From contig NZ_CABVIR010000001.1 in NCBI RefSeq assembly GCF_902498065.1, positions 806,001 to 870,000 on the forward strand: 64,000 nt of DNA, written 5' to 3'. Below the pieces are notes generated by a model. The model did no database searches and was not told the origin of the DNA. It saw only the letters and a program-made list of their open reading frames with translations. The DNA comes from Pseudomonas fluorescens (lineage in GTDB: Bacteria > Pseudomonadota > Gammaproteobacteria > Pseudomonadales > Pseudomonadaceae). Within the stretch, counting starts at the first letter, position 1. Every line of letters begins with the position of its first letter. Shown here piece by piece: positions 16,981-25,734 of this stretch. The translations under genes and the position numbers were made by a program.

Positions 16981-17640
16981 TCAAGCCGCTTCAGCCGCTT
17001 TGCCGTGAAGGGCGCACGTGGTCGGATGTTCGATCAGCGACACGAACGTGCGGCTGTTGGCATCCAGTGCATCGATCGAACCGGTTTCGATGTCGTAGAC
17101 CCAGCCATGCAGGTTCAGCAGGCCTTTTTCCTGAGCCAGCCGCACGCTCGGATGCGTCTGAATGTTAGCCAGTTGCGCGATCACGTTTTCCCGCACCATC
17201 GAACTCACTTTCGCCGCGTCGCTGGCGTGCGGCCGGGATTCGTTGATGACCTTCGCCGATTCCGCATGTTGCAACCAGCCGCTGACGGCGGGCAGGTGGT
17301 CCATGCATTTGCAACTGGCGACGGCCGTCATCGCGCCGCAATCGGAATGGCCGCAGATCACGATGTCGGTAACGCCCAGCACGGCCACCGCGTATTCGAC
17401 CGTTGCCGAGACACCGCCTGGATGTGGGCTGTAGGAGGGCACAATATTGCCTGCGTTACGGATCACGAACAGTTCACCGGGTTCTTGCTGGGTCAGCAGT
17501 TCCGGCACCACACGACTGTCGGAGCAGGTGATGAACAGCGTACCGGGGTGTTGCGTGGTGGCCAGGTGCTTGAACAGGTCGGTCCGTTGCGGGAAGGCTT
17601 CTTTCTGGAACTTCAAAAAACCGTCGATGAGCGCTTTCAT
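16981..17640 (-). CDS. cynT: Beta-class carbonic anhydrase of the cyanate operon
   Basis: 219 residues. Zinc ligands C39, D41 (TCSDSR), H98 and C101 (GHSDCGAM) are all present, as is the RNAGN motif. In cyanate degradation it recycles CO2 to the bicarbonate that cyanase needs. It is the last gene of the cynS - DUF2790 - cynT run on the reverse strand. Cytoplasmic, of normal family length. Confidence 0.93.
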   Translation of the reverse strand: MKALIDGFLKFQKEAFPQRTDLFKHLATTQHPGTLFITCSDSRVVPELLTQQEPGELFVIRNAGNIVPSYSPHPGGVSATVEYAVAVLGVTDIVICGHSDCGAMTAVASCKCMDHLPAVSGWLQHAESAKVINESRPHASDAAKVSSMVRENVIAQLANIQTHPSVRLAQEKGLLNLHGWVYDIETGSIDALDANSRTFVSLIEHPTTCALHGKAAEAA

Positions 17641-17667
17641 GGGGCATTTCCTTTCAAGTGATGGGGG

Positions 17668-17904
17668 TCAGTTCGAGCAGCCGGTGCCAAACACGCTGTA
17701 ATCCAGAATGTGAGTGACGCCTTTGGAGTCCTGGTACGTCATTTCCACGGGGACAACCCCGCATTCATTGGCAATCGGCGAGATGCTCACGACATGCGCG
17801 ATATCCAGTTTCATGCCGTACTCGTACGTAGCCGCCGCTTCTTGGGCCTGAACCTGGGCAGACACGCCCGCTAACAACGACAGCACCAACAGAATTTTTT
17901 TCAT
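17668..17904 (-). CDS. Small periplasmic DUF2790 protein within the cyn operon
   Basis: 78 residues from the ATG at 17904. The signal peptide MKKILLVLSLLAGVSAQVQAQ is followed by a short mature domain with YGMKLDIAHVVSIS, a VVPVEMTYQDS core and two Cys. This fits DUF2790, a family of small secreted Pseudomonas proteins of unknown function. Other cyn operons in Pseudomonas are usually described as cynT-cynS only, sometimes with a transporter, so its place between cynS and cynT, with 27 bases to cynT, is noteworthy. Confidence 0.75.
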   Translation of the reverse strand: MKKILLVLSLLAGVSAQVQAQEAAATYEYGMKLDIAHVVSISPIANECGVVPVEMTYQDSKGVTHILDYSVFGTGCSN

Positions 17905-17990
17905 GGGGCATCCTCCAGACCAATGTGGTGAGCAAACAAGCAATTCGGGTTCAGGATCGGGCCCGCATCGGAGTGCGGGCCGGGTTCAAC

Positions 17991-18458
17991 TCAGAAAGGA
18001 CGCAATGGCAGGAACTTGCCATCGAGGGTGATCACGGCGCGGGAGCCGCCTTCCGGGTCTTCGACTTTCTTCATGTCGAGTTTGAAGTTGATCGCGCTGA
18101 TGATGCCGTCGCCGAATTGTTCATGGACCAGCGCTTTCAGGGTGGTGCCGTAGATCTGGATCATTTCGTAGAAGCGGTAGATGGTCGGGTCGGTCGGCAC
18201 ACCCGAGAGGCTGCCGCGCAGCGGAATGATTTGCAGGCGGGCCACGGCGTCGGCGTCCAGATCGAGTTTCTCGCCAATCACTTTGGCGGCGCTTTCCGGC
18301 AACGGGTGTTGACCGAGCAGGGCGGCGGTGACGTAAGCCAGACCGAGGCCGGTGCCATCGGTCAGGTCCTGCCAGGACAGGTTTTTACGCGCCTTGGCAT
18401 CAAGGATCGAGGTGGTCAAGGTCAGGCTCGGGTCGTTGTAAGCGTGGGACTGTTGCAT
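17991..18458 (-). CDS. cynS: Cyanate hydratase (cyanase)
   Basis: 155 residues from the ATG at 18458 (AGGA upstream). Decomposes cyanate with bicarbonate to ammonia and CO2. Catalytic residues equivalent to E. coli R96, E99 and S122 are R95, E98 and S121, in [20 protein letters not shown] and [12 protein letters not shown]. The N-terminal HTH-like domain mediates decamer assembly. First gene of the cyn operon, divergent from cynR with a 121-base shared promoter region. Confidence 0.95.
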   Translation of the reverse strand: MQQSHAYNDPSLTLTTSILDAKARKNLSWQDLTDGTGLGLAYVTAALLGQHPLPESAAKVIGEKLDLDADAVARLQIIPLRGSLSGVPTDPTIYRFYEMIQIYGTTLKALVHEQFGDGIISAINFKLDMKKVEDPEGGSRAVITLDGKFLPLRPF

Positions 18459-18579
18459 GGTGGTTTTCCTATCGGGTGGGCTATTGCTTGGGTGTGAAGC
18501 CATCTTCTGCCGATTGATTCATAGCGTCCAAGATCGATATACAATGCTTCGCATAAGCCCTGCCTATAGGTTGAACCCG

Positions 18580-19479
18580 ATGTTGCTCCGACATTTGCGC
18601 TACTTGCTCGCGGTCGCCGACCACGGTGGCTTCACCCGTGCTGCCGAGGCATTGCACGTGTCCCAGCCGACTTTGTCGCAACAGATCCGCCAATTGGAGG
18701 AAACCCTCGGCGTGAGCCTGTTCGACCGCACCTCGCGCACAGTCAAGCCGACCGATGCGGGTGAGGCCTACATCGAGTGCGCCCGGCGGGTGCTGGTGGA
18801 ACTGGAGGCGGGCAAGCGGGCGCTGCATGACGTGAAGGACTTGTCCCGAGGGACGTTGCGATTGGCGATGACGCCGACGTTCATGGCGTATCTGGTCGGG
18901 CCGTTGGTGCGCGACTACGTGGTGCGTTACCCGAATATTCACCTGGAGATTTTCGAGTTGTCGATGGCCGACATCGAGGCCGGGCTGCTGGAGGACTCAC
19001 TGGACATCGCCATTGCGTTTAATGAGGTCAGAAATGCCGACATTGAATCGATCCCGGCCTTTACCGAAACCCTGGGGGTGATGGTGGGGCGGGATCATCC
19101 GTTGTACCAAAGCCGGGCCGCGCTATCCGCTGAGGCGGTGGCGCAGCTGGAATTTGCCTTGTTGGCCACGGATTTCGTCACCCGAACCCGAATCGATGAG
19201 TATTTTGCTGATCAGCGGATCACGCCCAAAGTGGCCATCGAGGTGAACTCGGTCAGCACCTTGCTAGAAGTCATCCGTCACACGGCTATCGCCACCATCC
19301 TTCCGGAACCCATCGCCACTCAGGACCGCGCGTTGCGCAGGATTCCATTGCTGGGGGAGGCGCCCAAACGCGGGGCCGCGCTGCTGCGGCGTAAAAACAA
19401 CTACCACAGTGCGGCGTCGGTGGCGTTTATGGAGCTGGTGTCGGGAATGGCCGAGTCATCGAGCTCAGTCATCCACTGA
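18580..19479 (+). CDS. cynR: LysR-type transcriptional activator of the cyanate operon
   Basis: 299 residues from the ATG at 18580, which aligns with E. coli CynR; earlier in-frame starts would run into cynS. The N-terminal winged helix (GGFTRAAEALHVSQPTLSQQI) and CynR-like features (ELEAGKRALHDV, VEVNSVSTLLEVIRHTA) support the assignment. Divergent orientation to cynS is the classical LysR arrangement, with cyanate as expected effector. Its last 15 bases overlap the 3' end of the convergent gene at 19465. Confidence 0.88.
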   Translation: MLLRHLRYLLAVADHGGFTRAAEALHVSQPTLSQQIRQLEETLGVSLFDRTSRTVKPTDAGEAYIECARRVLVELEAGKRALHDVKDLSRGTLRLAMTPTFMAYLVGPLVRDYVVRYPNIHLEIFELSMADIEAGLLEDSLDIAIAFNEVRNADIESIPAFTETLGVMVGRDHPLYQSRAALSAEAVAQLEFALLATDFVTRTRIDEYFADQRITPKVAIEVNSVSTLLEVIRHTAIATILPEPIATQDRALRRIPLLGEAPKRGAALLRRKNNYHSAASVAFMELVSGMAESSSSVIH

Positions 19480-19767
19480 CTGGCACACTCCGTCGGGGGC
19501 CTTGCCGGTGGAGGTCACGGCCACCGAGTCATCATCGGCGAGGACGATGGACAGGGTAATGCCGGCACCTTTGGCTTCGAAGTGGCGATCATTGATGACT
19601 TTGGTGTCGGCTTCCTTGCTGTTGATCATTACCGGTCCATCCTGATCCGCCTGGACGAGAAACTTGCCGGGGCACTCGACCGCGAACGAGGGGACACCGG
19701 CGACGCTGTTTGCCTGAACAGCACTCGTCAAAACCATCAATAGTGGAAATATCAGCTTGTTTTTCAT
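19465..19767 (-). CDS. Small secreted hypothetical protein
   Basis: 100 residues from the ATG at 19767. The N-terminus MKNKLIFPLLMVLTSAVQAN is a Sec signal peptide; the mature part has two Cys (VECPGKF, DGVCQSVDD) that could form a periplasmic disulphide. No known domain recognised. A bidirectional terminator stands 70 bases upstream of its start, so it has its own promoter between. Confidence 0.7.
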   Translation of the reverse strand: MKNKLIFPLLMVLTSAVQANSVAGVPSFAVECPGKFLVQADQDGPVMINSKEADTKVINDRHFEAKGAGITLSIVLADDDSVAVTSTGKAPDGVCQSVDD

Positions 19768-19835
19768 CGCAAGTCTCCAGGGACCAACAGCGGATACGCT
19801 TAACAATAGCTTTGTTTGGCAAACTGGAGACAAAC

Positions 19836-19875
19836 AAAAAGGCCCCGCTCGTTTATTCGAGCGGGGCCTTTTTTG
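19836..19875. terminator. Strong bidirectional-looking terminator
   Basis: GGCCCCGCTCG (19841-19851) and CGAGCGGGGCC (19858-19868) form an 11-bp perfect stem with A and T runs on both flanks. It most likely ends the reverse-strand gene at 19889-20218. Confidence 0.9.
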
Positions 19876-19888
19876 TTGCGATGGTTTA

Positions 19889-20218
19889 TCAGTAGAACCG
19901 ATCAATCACCCGAACTTCATTCTGGTTCTGCATCGAGGCCCAGGCCTGCTTCAGCGTTTGCAGAACACTACCAATGAAGTCCTTGTCGGCTGCGGCTTTC
20001 TTGCCGACATAACCCTGGCCGCGACGGTACATTTTCAGTCGGGCCAACAGGTTCTGGTTGTTCTGGTCGAACTCGGCTTCATGGGCGTGCGGCGACAGGC
20101 AATCCATATGAACCTGGCCCGATTTGCTGATCCACAGAATGTGGCTGTCGTGGCTGTCTTTTTGCGCAGCGAACATACGAGCCAGTTCATCGATAGTAGG
20201 TTGATTGTTCAGATTCAT
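19889..20218 (-). CDS. Conserved hypothetical protein
   Basis: 109 residues from the ATG at 20218, with AGGGG before it. Soluble, charged sequence (MNLNNQPTIDELARMFAAQK; SGQVHMDCLSPHAHEAEFDQ; LLARLKMYRRGQGYVGKKAA) without signal peptide or recognised domain. A strong terminator follows. Probably a monocistronic Pseudomonas-specific gene. Confidence 0.75.
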   Translation of the reverse strand: MNLNNQPTIDELARMFAAQKDSHDSHILWISKSGQVHMDCLSPHAHEAEFDQNNQNLLARLKMYRRGQGYVGKKAAADKDFIGSVLQTLKQAWASMQNQNEVRVIDRFY

Positions 20219-20738
20219 AATATGCCCCTTGACCATTTGGTGATCTTTCAAAGTTGATTCGCTAATACAGGTAGCCCATCGGTTAGTTGATCCCTGGCAC
20301 CGAAACCAGGACGTCAGCGGTCGGCCGTCGAGATTGACGGGGGCCCGCGTCTGTTGCATGTAGTCGTGTTGAATAACTGCTACGCAATAGCGTCACAACG
20401 AAGAGAAGCAGCGAAAACCTTCAGGCCACTGCCGACGTTTTCAGGGTCGGCCACAAGCTTCATGAGGATTGATCGCCAGCGCTTCTCGTCCTTGTTCTGG
20501 ACGTTCGGGCCAGGTCAGCTTCTTCAATCTGCCTTGTGAGCAGCGTGTATCCGGGAAAAACAGCTCGGCGGTCAGACGAGCTTGCTCAAACATGTTGCTG
20601 TACTCCCGATCGGGGAGATGTCTGCATCATGCAAGGGCAAATCGGAGGCGTCAACGGTTTTGTAGTGATTATTTTCAGTCACTACATATTGTCGGACAAA
20701 GCCGTTTGGAATTAGAAAGCAGCAGGGGAAAGCGCCAA
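20219..20738. other. Intergenic region with frameshifted small gene and two palindromes
   Basis: 520 bases with no intact gene. It holds the frameshifted frame at 20380-20593, an inverted repeat TGTAGTGA/TCACTACA at 20661-20668 and 20679-20686, and the 11-bp palindrome TTGTCGGACAA at 20689-20699, which resembles GntR-type operators. Confidence 0.55.
20380..20593 (-). pseudogene. Small gene interrupted by a +1 frameshift
   Basis: A reverse-strand frame opens at the ATG at 20593 behind a good GGGAG site (MFEQARLTAELFFPDTRC...). It is thrown out of frame at a CCC run (GGG at 20507-20509 on the plus strand). Removing one of those bases gives one continuous 70-residue protein, with WPNVQNKDEKRW at the join and ending KVFAASLRCDAIA at a TAG at 20382-20380. 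So it is either a recently broken gene or a sequencing slip. Family unknown. Confidence 0.5.
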
Positions 20739-21242
20739 TCAGGACGATGGCTGCGTGCTTTGGAAGCGGTAAAAGGTGCAGGGATAACCGTCTACCGGCT
20801 GCTGATGCCGGGAGAACGCGCCCCCCGTGAGATCAGGTATCACACGGCCCCAGAACAGCCGCGCAGGCGGGTTGGCGTCGATGTGGAAAATCTGCCATTG
20901 ACCGGGCAGTTGGCTCAAGAGGGTAGAAACGACAAACGTCGCGACGCCTTGGCCACGAAAGCGTCGGCTGACAAAAAAGTAGCCGACGTTGTACTGGGCC
21001 CCAGCCAGATGGGTATTGTCATCTACGGTCACGAAACCGGCCAGTTCCCCGTCGACGTGGATCAGGTACGGGCGGGTTGCGGGGTTGCGCCAGTAGTCCT
21101 GAAGCGGCTGGATGTGAAAGAAGCCGTGCCCCCCGAGTTTGAGCGGCAGCCACTCACTGAAGTCGTACATATAGAACTGCATGAGGTTTTCAAGCGTTTC
21201 CAGTTCGTCGCGCTGAGCGGCGTGCAGTTCTATCGAGGGCAT
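20739..21242 (-). CDS. GNAT-family acetyltransferase
   Basis: 167 residues. The acetyl-CoA pyrophosphate-binding loop of motif A (VSRRFRGQGVATFVVSTLL, R/Q-x-x-G-x-G/A type) and upstream beta strands (LAGFVTVDDN, YNVGYFFV) place it in the GNAT superfamily. Acceptor unknown. Its start lies 31 bases from the stop of the GST gene, so the two may form a transcription unit. Confidence 0.85.
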   Translation of the reverse strand: MPSIELHAAQRDELETLENLMQFYMYDFSEWLPLKLGGHGFFHIQPLQDYWRNPATRPYLIHVDGELAGFVTVDDNTHLAGAQYNVGYFFVSRRFRGQGVATFVVSTLLSQLPGQWQIFHIDANPPARLFWGRVIPDLTGGAFSRHQQPVDGYPCTFYRFQSTQPSS

Positions 21243-21273
21243 GCGGACTGGCTCCTGTTCAGAGCGGGATCAA

Positions 21274-21903
21274 TCAGTGGGGCGCGAAGTCGTATTTGCC
21301 GCCTTTCTTGAGTGCGGCTTGATAAGCCGGGCGCGCCTGAAAGCGCTCGATCCAGGCCGCTACATGAGGGTAGTCGCCGAGCTTGCCTTGGGCGCGGGCG
21401 ATTTCGCCAATAAAACTCATCTGGATATCGGCGGCGCTGAACTCATTGCCCAACAGATAATCGGACTGGCTCAATGCCGTGTTCAGATAGCCGAGGTAGT
21501 TGGCGACTTCCGCGTTGATCCGCGGATGCAGCGGCGCACCGGCCTCACCGAGACGGCCGACGTACAGGTTCAACATCAGCGGCAACATGGCCGAGCCTTC
21601 GGCAAAATGCAGCCACTGCACGTATTCATCGTAGGCCGGGGTGGACGGGTCGGGTTGCAGGCGCCCCTCGCCATGGCGGCGAATCAGGTAGTCGATGATT
21701 GCGGCGGACTCAATCAGCTTTTGCGTGCCGTCTTCAATGACTGGCGATTTGCCCAGGGCGTTGATCGATTTCAGTTCCGGCGGAGCCAGGTTGGTCTTCG
21801 GGTCGCGTTGATAGAGTTTCAATTCATAAGGGATGGCCAGTTCTTCCAGTAGCCATAGAATGCGCTGGGAGCGCGAGTTGTTCAGGTGATGCACGATAAT
21901 CAT
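21274..21903 (-). CDS. Glutathione S-transferase
   Basis: 209 residues. The N-terminal thioredoxin-like domain (MIIVHHLNNSRSQRILWLLEEL, with SRSQR at the glutathione-activating position and the GKSPVIED cis-Pro motif) is followed by the helical C-domain. The PELKSINALGKSPVI pattern suggests the beta/omega-like bacterial branch. Role probably detoxification; the substrate is not deducible. Confidence 0.88.
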   Translation of the reverse strand: MIIVHHLNNSRSQRILWLLEELAIPYELKLYQRDPKTNLAPPELKSINALGKSPVIEDGTQKLIESAAIIDYLIRRHGEGRLQPDPSTPAYDEYVQWLHFAEGSAMLPLMLNLYVGRLGEAGAPLHPRINAEVANYLGYLNTALSQSDYLLGNEFSAADIQMSFIGEIARAQGKLGDYPHVAAWIERFQARPAYQAALKKGGKYDFAPH

Positions 21904-21981
21904 GGTCGATGCCTTTTCAGGAAACAGGGCTGTAGCCGGGTTTGAAGAACACTAGACCATCAAGGTCCGTTCGAAGTGCCA

Positions 21982-23931
21982 TCAAGCTTTATTCGCCGGT
22001 TTTGCTGCCCGTTTGGCGCCGGTAGACGGCTTGCGCTTGGCCGGTTTGCGTTTGTTTTTCCAGGGCGTGGCACCTCGCCCGGCCGGGCTTGCGGGCCCGC
22101 TGATGGTCAGGCTCAGGCCGGAGCAGCGGGCAACCTGCTTGCTCATCCACGCCGCTTGTTTTGTGACGAATTCCTCAAGGCTCATTTCGCCGCTCTGCAC
22201 CATGTCCAGCGCCTGCTCCCAGATCGCTGTGGTGCCGGGGTCGGCAATCGCGCGTGGCACGGCGTCGATCAGGCTGAACGCAGCCGGGGTGGCGGCCAGG
22301 GCCTTGCCGTTCTTGATGAGGTAACCACGGTCGAGCAGGCCCTGAATGATCGAGGCGCGGGTGGCCTCGGTGCCAATCCCGGTGGTGTCCTTGAGCTTTT
22401 GTTTAAGCAGTGGATCCTTCACCAGTTTGGCGACGTTTTTCATCGCCTTGATCAGATCACCCTCGGTGAACGGTTTGGGCGGTTGCGTCCAGAGGTCCTT
22501 GAGCTTCACCTCGGCCACGGCACAATCACGGCCTTCGCTCAACGTTGGCAGTGTTTGCGGCGCCGGTATTTCGCGGCCCTTGGCCGGAGCAAGGGCCTCG
22601 GGCAGGGCGCGTTTCCAGCCAGGTTCGACGATCTGCTTGCCGACTGCGCGCAAGGCTTCACCGGCACAGTCGAAGTCGGCTTGAGTCCGGTCGTATTCGT
22701 GATTGGGTAGAAACTGCGCCAGATAACGCGCACGGATCAGCGTGTAGACCGCTCGCTGCTTGCCCACCAGTCGATCGAGGTTTTTTGCCGCAGCCGTGGG
22801 GATGATGCCGTGGTGAGCGCTGACCTTGGCGTCGTTCCAGGCCCGTGAACGCCGTTGCGGTTCAAGGTAGTCCTGCAAGGCGTTCAGCGCCGGGTCTGCC
22901 TGGCGCAGGGCGGCAAGAATACCGGGCGCTTCACTGTGTTGACTCACCGGCAGGTAACCGCAGTCGCTACGAGGATAGGTGATGACTTTGTGGGTTTCGT
23001 AGAGTGCCTGGGCGATGTCGAGGGTTTCCTGAGCGCCGAGCCCGAGTTTCTTCGAACAGACTTCCTGCAAGGTGCCCAGATCGAACGGCAAGGGCGCCAC
23101 TTCGCGCATGCGCTCGGTACGCAGTTTGATCACTCGGGCACTCGCTGCACTGCCAATCGCCGCCGCTGCCTGCTGTGCGAGCGCCTGATCGAGGCAGCGA
23201 TCCTGATCGTCGCAAACATCGGACGGCGCACGCCACTGTGCGGTAAACGCGGTGCCATCGTGCAGCAACTGCACATCGATGGCCCAGTAAGCCACGGGGA
23301 CGAAATCGGCAATGCTGCGGTCGCGGTCCACCACCAGGCGCAGGGTTGGCGTTTGTACCCGACCGACCGGCAAGACGCCTTGATAACCGGACTGGCGCCC
23401 CAGCAGCGTGAACAATCGGCTCATGTTCATCCCGATCAGCCAGTCGGCCCGTGAGCGGCCCAATGCCGAATGATAAAGGCTGAAGGTCTCCGCTCCCGGT
23501 TTCAGCGCGGCCAATGCCTTGCGGATGGATGCATCGTCCAGCGCCGAGAGCCACAACCGCTGGATCGGCCCGCGGTACCGGCAATGCTCCACCAGTTCCC
23601 GGGCGATCATTTCGCCCTCACGGTCGGCATCTGTGGCAATCACCAGTTCATCGGCCTCGCCTAGCAGACGTTTGACGGCCTTGTATTGGCTGGCAGTGCG
23701 CGGTTTGACGGTCATTTTCCATTTGTCCGGAATGATCGGCAGGTCCGCCAGCACCCAGCGTTTGTAGCGCGCGTCGTAGGCATCCGGCGGCGCGGTTTCC
23801 AGCAGGTGGCCGATGCACCAGGTTACCGTGACGTCCGTTCCCAGCCAGCAGCCGTCGCCGCGACGCCGGGCGCCGAGCACGGCCGCAATGTCTTTGGCCT
23901 GGGAAGGTTTTTCACAGAGGTACAACCGCAT
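21982..23931 (-). CDS. topB: DNA topoisomerase III
   Basis: Type IA topoisomerase of 649 residues from the ATG at 23931 (MRLYLCEKPSQAK, matching the family start; an ATG nine bases earlier is possible). The Toprim domain has DADREGE (D101, D103), and the catalytic tyrosine is Y319 in ITYPRSDCGYLP. The basic tail (KKRKPAKRKPS) replaces zinc fingers, as in E. coli TopB. It decatenates replication intermediates with RecQ-like helicases. Monocistronic. Confidence 0.95.
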   Translation of the reverse strand: MRLYLCEKPSQAKDIAAVLGARRRGDGCWLGTDVTVTWCIGHLLETAPPDAYDARYKRWVLADLPIIPDKWKMTVKPRTASQYKAVKRLLGEADELVIATDADREGEMIARELVEHCRYRGPIQRLWLSALDDASIRKALAALKPGAETFSLYHSALGRSRADWLIGMNMSRLFTLLGRQSGYQGVLPVGRVQTPTLRLVVDRDRSIADFVPVAYWAIDVQLLHDGTAFTAQWRAPSDVCDDQDRCLDQALAQQAAAAIGSAASARVIKLRTERMREVAPLPFDLGTLQEVCSKKLGLGAQETLDIAQALYETHKVITYPRSDCGYLPVSQHSEAPGILAALRQADPALNALQDYLEPQRRSRAWNDAKVSAHHGIIPTAAAKNLDRLVGKQRAVYTLIRARYLAQFLPNHEYDRTQADFDCAGEALRAVGKQIVEPGWKRALPEALAPAKGREIPAPQTLPTLSEGRDCAVAEVKLKDLWTQPPKPFTEGDLIKAMKNVAKLVKDPLLKQKLKDTTGIGTEATRASIIQGLLDRGYLIKNGKALAATPAAFSLIDAVPRAIADPGTTAIWEQALDMVQSGEMSLEEFVTKQAAWMSKQVARCSGLSLTISGPASPAGRGATPWKNKRKPAKRKPSTGAKRAAKPANKA

Positions 23932-24097
23932 AACCACCATCGTTCATCAACTGCCGGGAGGTGCACAGAATGGCGGCTGATGAGCAATGGAGCAATCTTT
24001 ATCTGTATGGATGTACAGTTCGTGTATTTCGATTCATTGGATGCAGGCGCCTGGTCTTGAGGTACTGCATCGGCGAGGTGTGGGTGACCGCTTTGAA

Positions 24098-24697
24098 ATG
24101 ACCCTGGGCGGTTTCATTACGATGCCTGGCATTGCCTGTTACTGCGGGAGCAAATTTGCACTGGAGGGGATTTCCGACACCTTGAGCAAGGAACTCAAGC
24201 CATTCGGCATCGCGGTCACGGCCGTTGCGCCGAGATCGTTTCGCACCGATTGGACCGGGCGCTCAATGCATCGGTCCGAACGCAGCATTGCCGAATACGA
24301 TGCCACTTTCGACCCGATCCGTAGCGCGCGGCAGAACAAGAGCGGCAAACAGTTGGGCGATCCGGTGAAAGCCGCGCGAGCCATGCTGATGTTGATTGAC
24401 AGTGAGGTGCCACCTGCGCACCTGTTGCTCGGTAGCGATGCGCTGCAGCTGGTGCGCGAGCGGCTGGAGGCGATGACGCGTGATATCGAGGCATGGGGAA
24501 GCGGTGAGCCGGTCCTCGGACGGATAAAGCACTTGATCCCGTTCGGCTGCGAAGCCGTCGTGATGGCAAAATCTGGGTTATACCTGACGTTGTGTTCTCA
24601 CGTTTTGGGGCCGCTGCGCGACCCATCGCGGGCAAGTCGGACCGCCGCTCGCACGCTCCCACAGGTTTATCATCGTCCCGAGGAACGCATTTCATGA
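24098..24697 (+). pseudogene. N-terminally truncated short-chain dehydrogenase remnant
   Basis: From GGFITMPGIACYCGSKFALEG onward the frame matches the C-terminal half of an oxidoreductase-type SDR, including the YxxxK pair (Y, K in CYCGSK) and PRSFRTDWTGRSMHRSERS. The N-terminal half with the TGxxxGxG cofactor loop and catalytic Ser is missing, and the sequence before 24098 is unrelated. After about 24500 the frame runs on without SDR similarity to 24697, overlapping the next gene's start. It cannot bind NAD(P) normally, so it is most likely decayed. Confidence 0.7.
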
Positions 24698-25062
24698 AAA
24701 GCTCCGGTCCCAGTCCTGTCATCACCATTGCCGAGCAGCCAGGCTGCCTGCTGGTGAAGTTTCACGGTATTCAGGTGGCCGCGTCCACCCGCGCGCTGGT
24801 GCTGCTGGAGGCCAATTACCCTCCGGTGTATTACGTCCCGCGGGAGGACATCGCCGAGCAGTATTTTGCCCGCACCGATCACACCAGCTATTGCCCTTAC
24901 AAGGGCGACGCGAGCTATTTCAGCCTGCAGATCCCGGGGCATGAGGGGGCCAATGCGGTCTGGAGTTATGAAAACCCCAAGGTGTCGGTAGAACAGATTA
25001 AAGATTACGTGGCGTTCTATCCCGATCAAGTGACGTTCGAGATTCTCAAAAACGTTGAATGA
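24694..25062 (+). CDS. DUF427 domain protein
   Basis: 122 residues from the ATG at 24694, with GAGGAAC before it. It contains the DUF427 signature: YYVPREDIAEQYFARTDHTSYCPYKGDASYFSL and VEQIKDYVAFYPDQVTFEIL. The family is widespread, small and cytoplasmic with no agreed biochemical function. Downstream is a G-rich untranslated stretch before the iron sigma-factor promoter. Confidence 0.9.
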   Translation: MKSSGPSPVITIAEQPGCLLVKFHGIQVAASTRALVLLEANYPPVYYVPREDIAEQYFARTDHTSYCPYKGDASYFSLQIPGHEGANAVWSYENPKVSVEQIKDYVAFYPDQVTFEILKNVE

Positions 25063-25171
25063 GGGTCGCTTCAGCGAAGATAGCATCTCTGACGCTAACG
25101 ACTCCGTCACCCCTTCGGGGGGAGGAGGGGGTTGGGCAATACAGCTATTGCCAATCACCTCCCGTACCGAT

Positions 25172-25190
25172 GACAATGCGATTCATTATC
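25172..25190 (+). promoter_or_regulatory. Fur box upstream of the ECF sigma factor
   Basis: GACAATGCGATTCATTATC matches the 19-bp Fur consensus (GATAATGATAATCATTATC) at 15 of 19 positions. It ends 22 bases before the sigma factor start at 25213, where Fur would block transcription under iron sufficiency. Confidence 0.8.
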
Positions 25191-25212
25191 AGTCGAGAAT
25201 TATTCCATTGTC

Positions 25213-25734
25213 ATGTCCGCCCACGATTTGTCCCTGCGCAGCGCCGTCAATGATCTGTATTGCGACCACCACAGTTGGCTCAATGGCTGGCTGCGCAAGC
25301 GCTTGGGCAACGCCTTCGATGCGGCGGATCTGGCACAGGACACCTTCGTCCGGGTGATCAAGGCGCGCAACGCGCTGGAGATACGCGAGCCGCGGCCGTA
25401 CCTGTCGATGATCGCCAAGGGCTTGTTGATTGACCTGTTCCGCCGGCGTTCGCTGGAACAGTCGTATCTGGAAGCCTTGGCGACCATGCCCGAATGGCAA
25501 CAACCTTCGCTGGAAGAACAGGCGATCCTGCTGCAAGCCCTCATGGAAATCGATCGTTTGCTGCAAGGGTTGGGGCCGAAGGTCAAACAGACGTTCATCC
25601 TGTCTCAGTTCGAAGGCCTGACCTACCCGCAGATTGCTGAGCGCCTGAGCGTCAGCGTGCGCACAGTCAACAATCACATGGCCAAGGCCATGGAGCATTG
25701 CTGCCTGATGCAAATCCAGTTGCAACTGGCATGA
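25213..25734 (+). CDS. ECF sigma factor, FecI-like, for iron uptake
   Basis: 173 residues. Region 2 (DAADLAQDTFVRVIKARNAL, with LSMIAKGLLIDLFRRR) and region 4 (LEGLTYPQIAERLSVSVRTVNNHM with variation) identify a FecI-type iron-starvation sigma factor. It should direct RNA polymerase to the TonB receptor gene downstream when its anti-sigma partner is signalled. The stop overlaps the anti-sigma start in ATGA. A Fur box precedes it. Confidence 0.92.
   Translation: MSAHDLSLRSAVNDLYCDHHSWLNGWLRKRLGNAFDAADLAQDTFVRVIKARNALEIREPRPYLSMIAKGLLIDLFRRRSLEQSYLEALATMPEWQQPSLEEQAILLQALMEIDRLLQGLGPKVKQTFILSQFEGLTYPQIAERLSVSVRTVNNHMAKAMEHCCLMQIQLQLA

Noticed and set aside
23987..24097. ATG at 23987 as the start of a complete SDR gene
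   Set aside because: The 37 residues before 24098 do not resemble a Rossmann cofactor-binding segment, so the gene is truncated rather than complete.
25100..25135. G-rich CCCCTTCGGGG stretch as terminator
   Set aside because: The stem is short and not followed by a T run; left unassigned.
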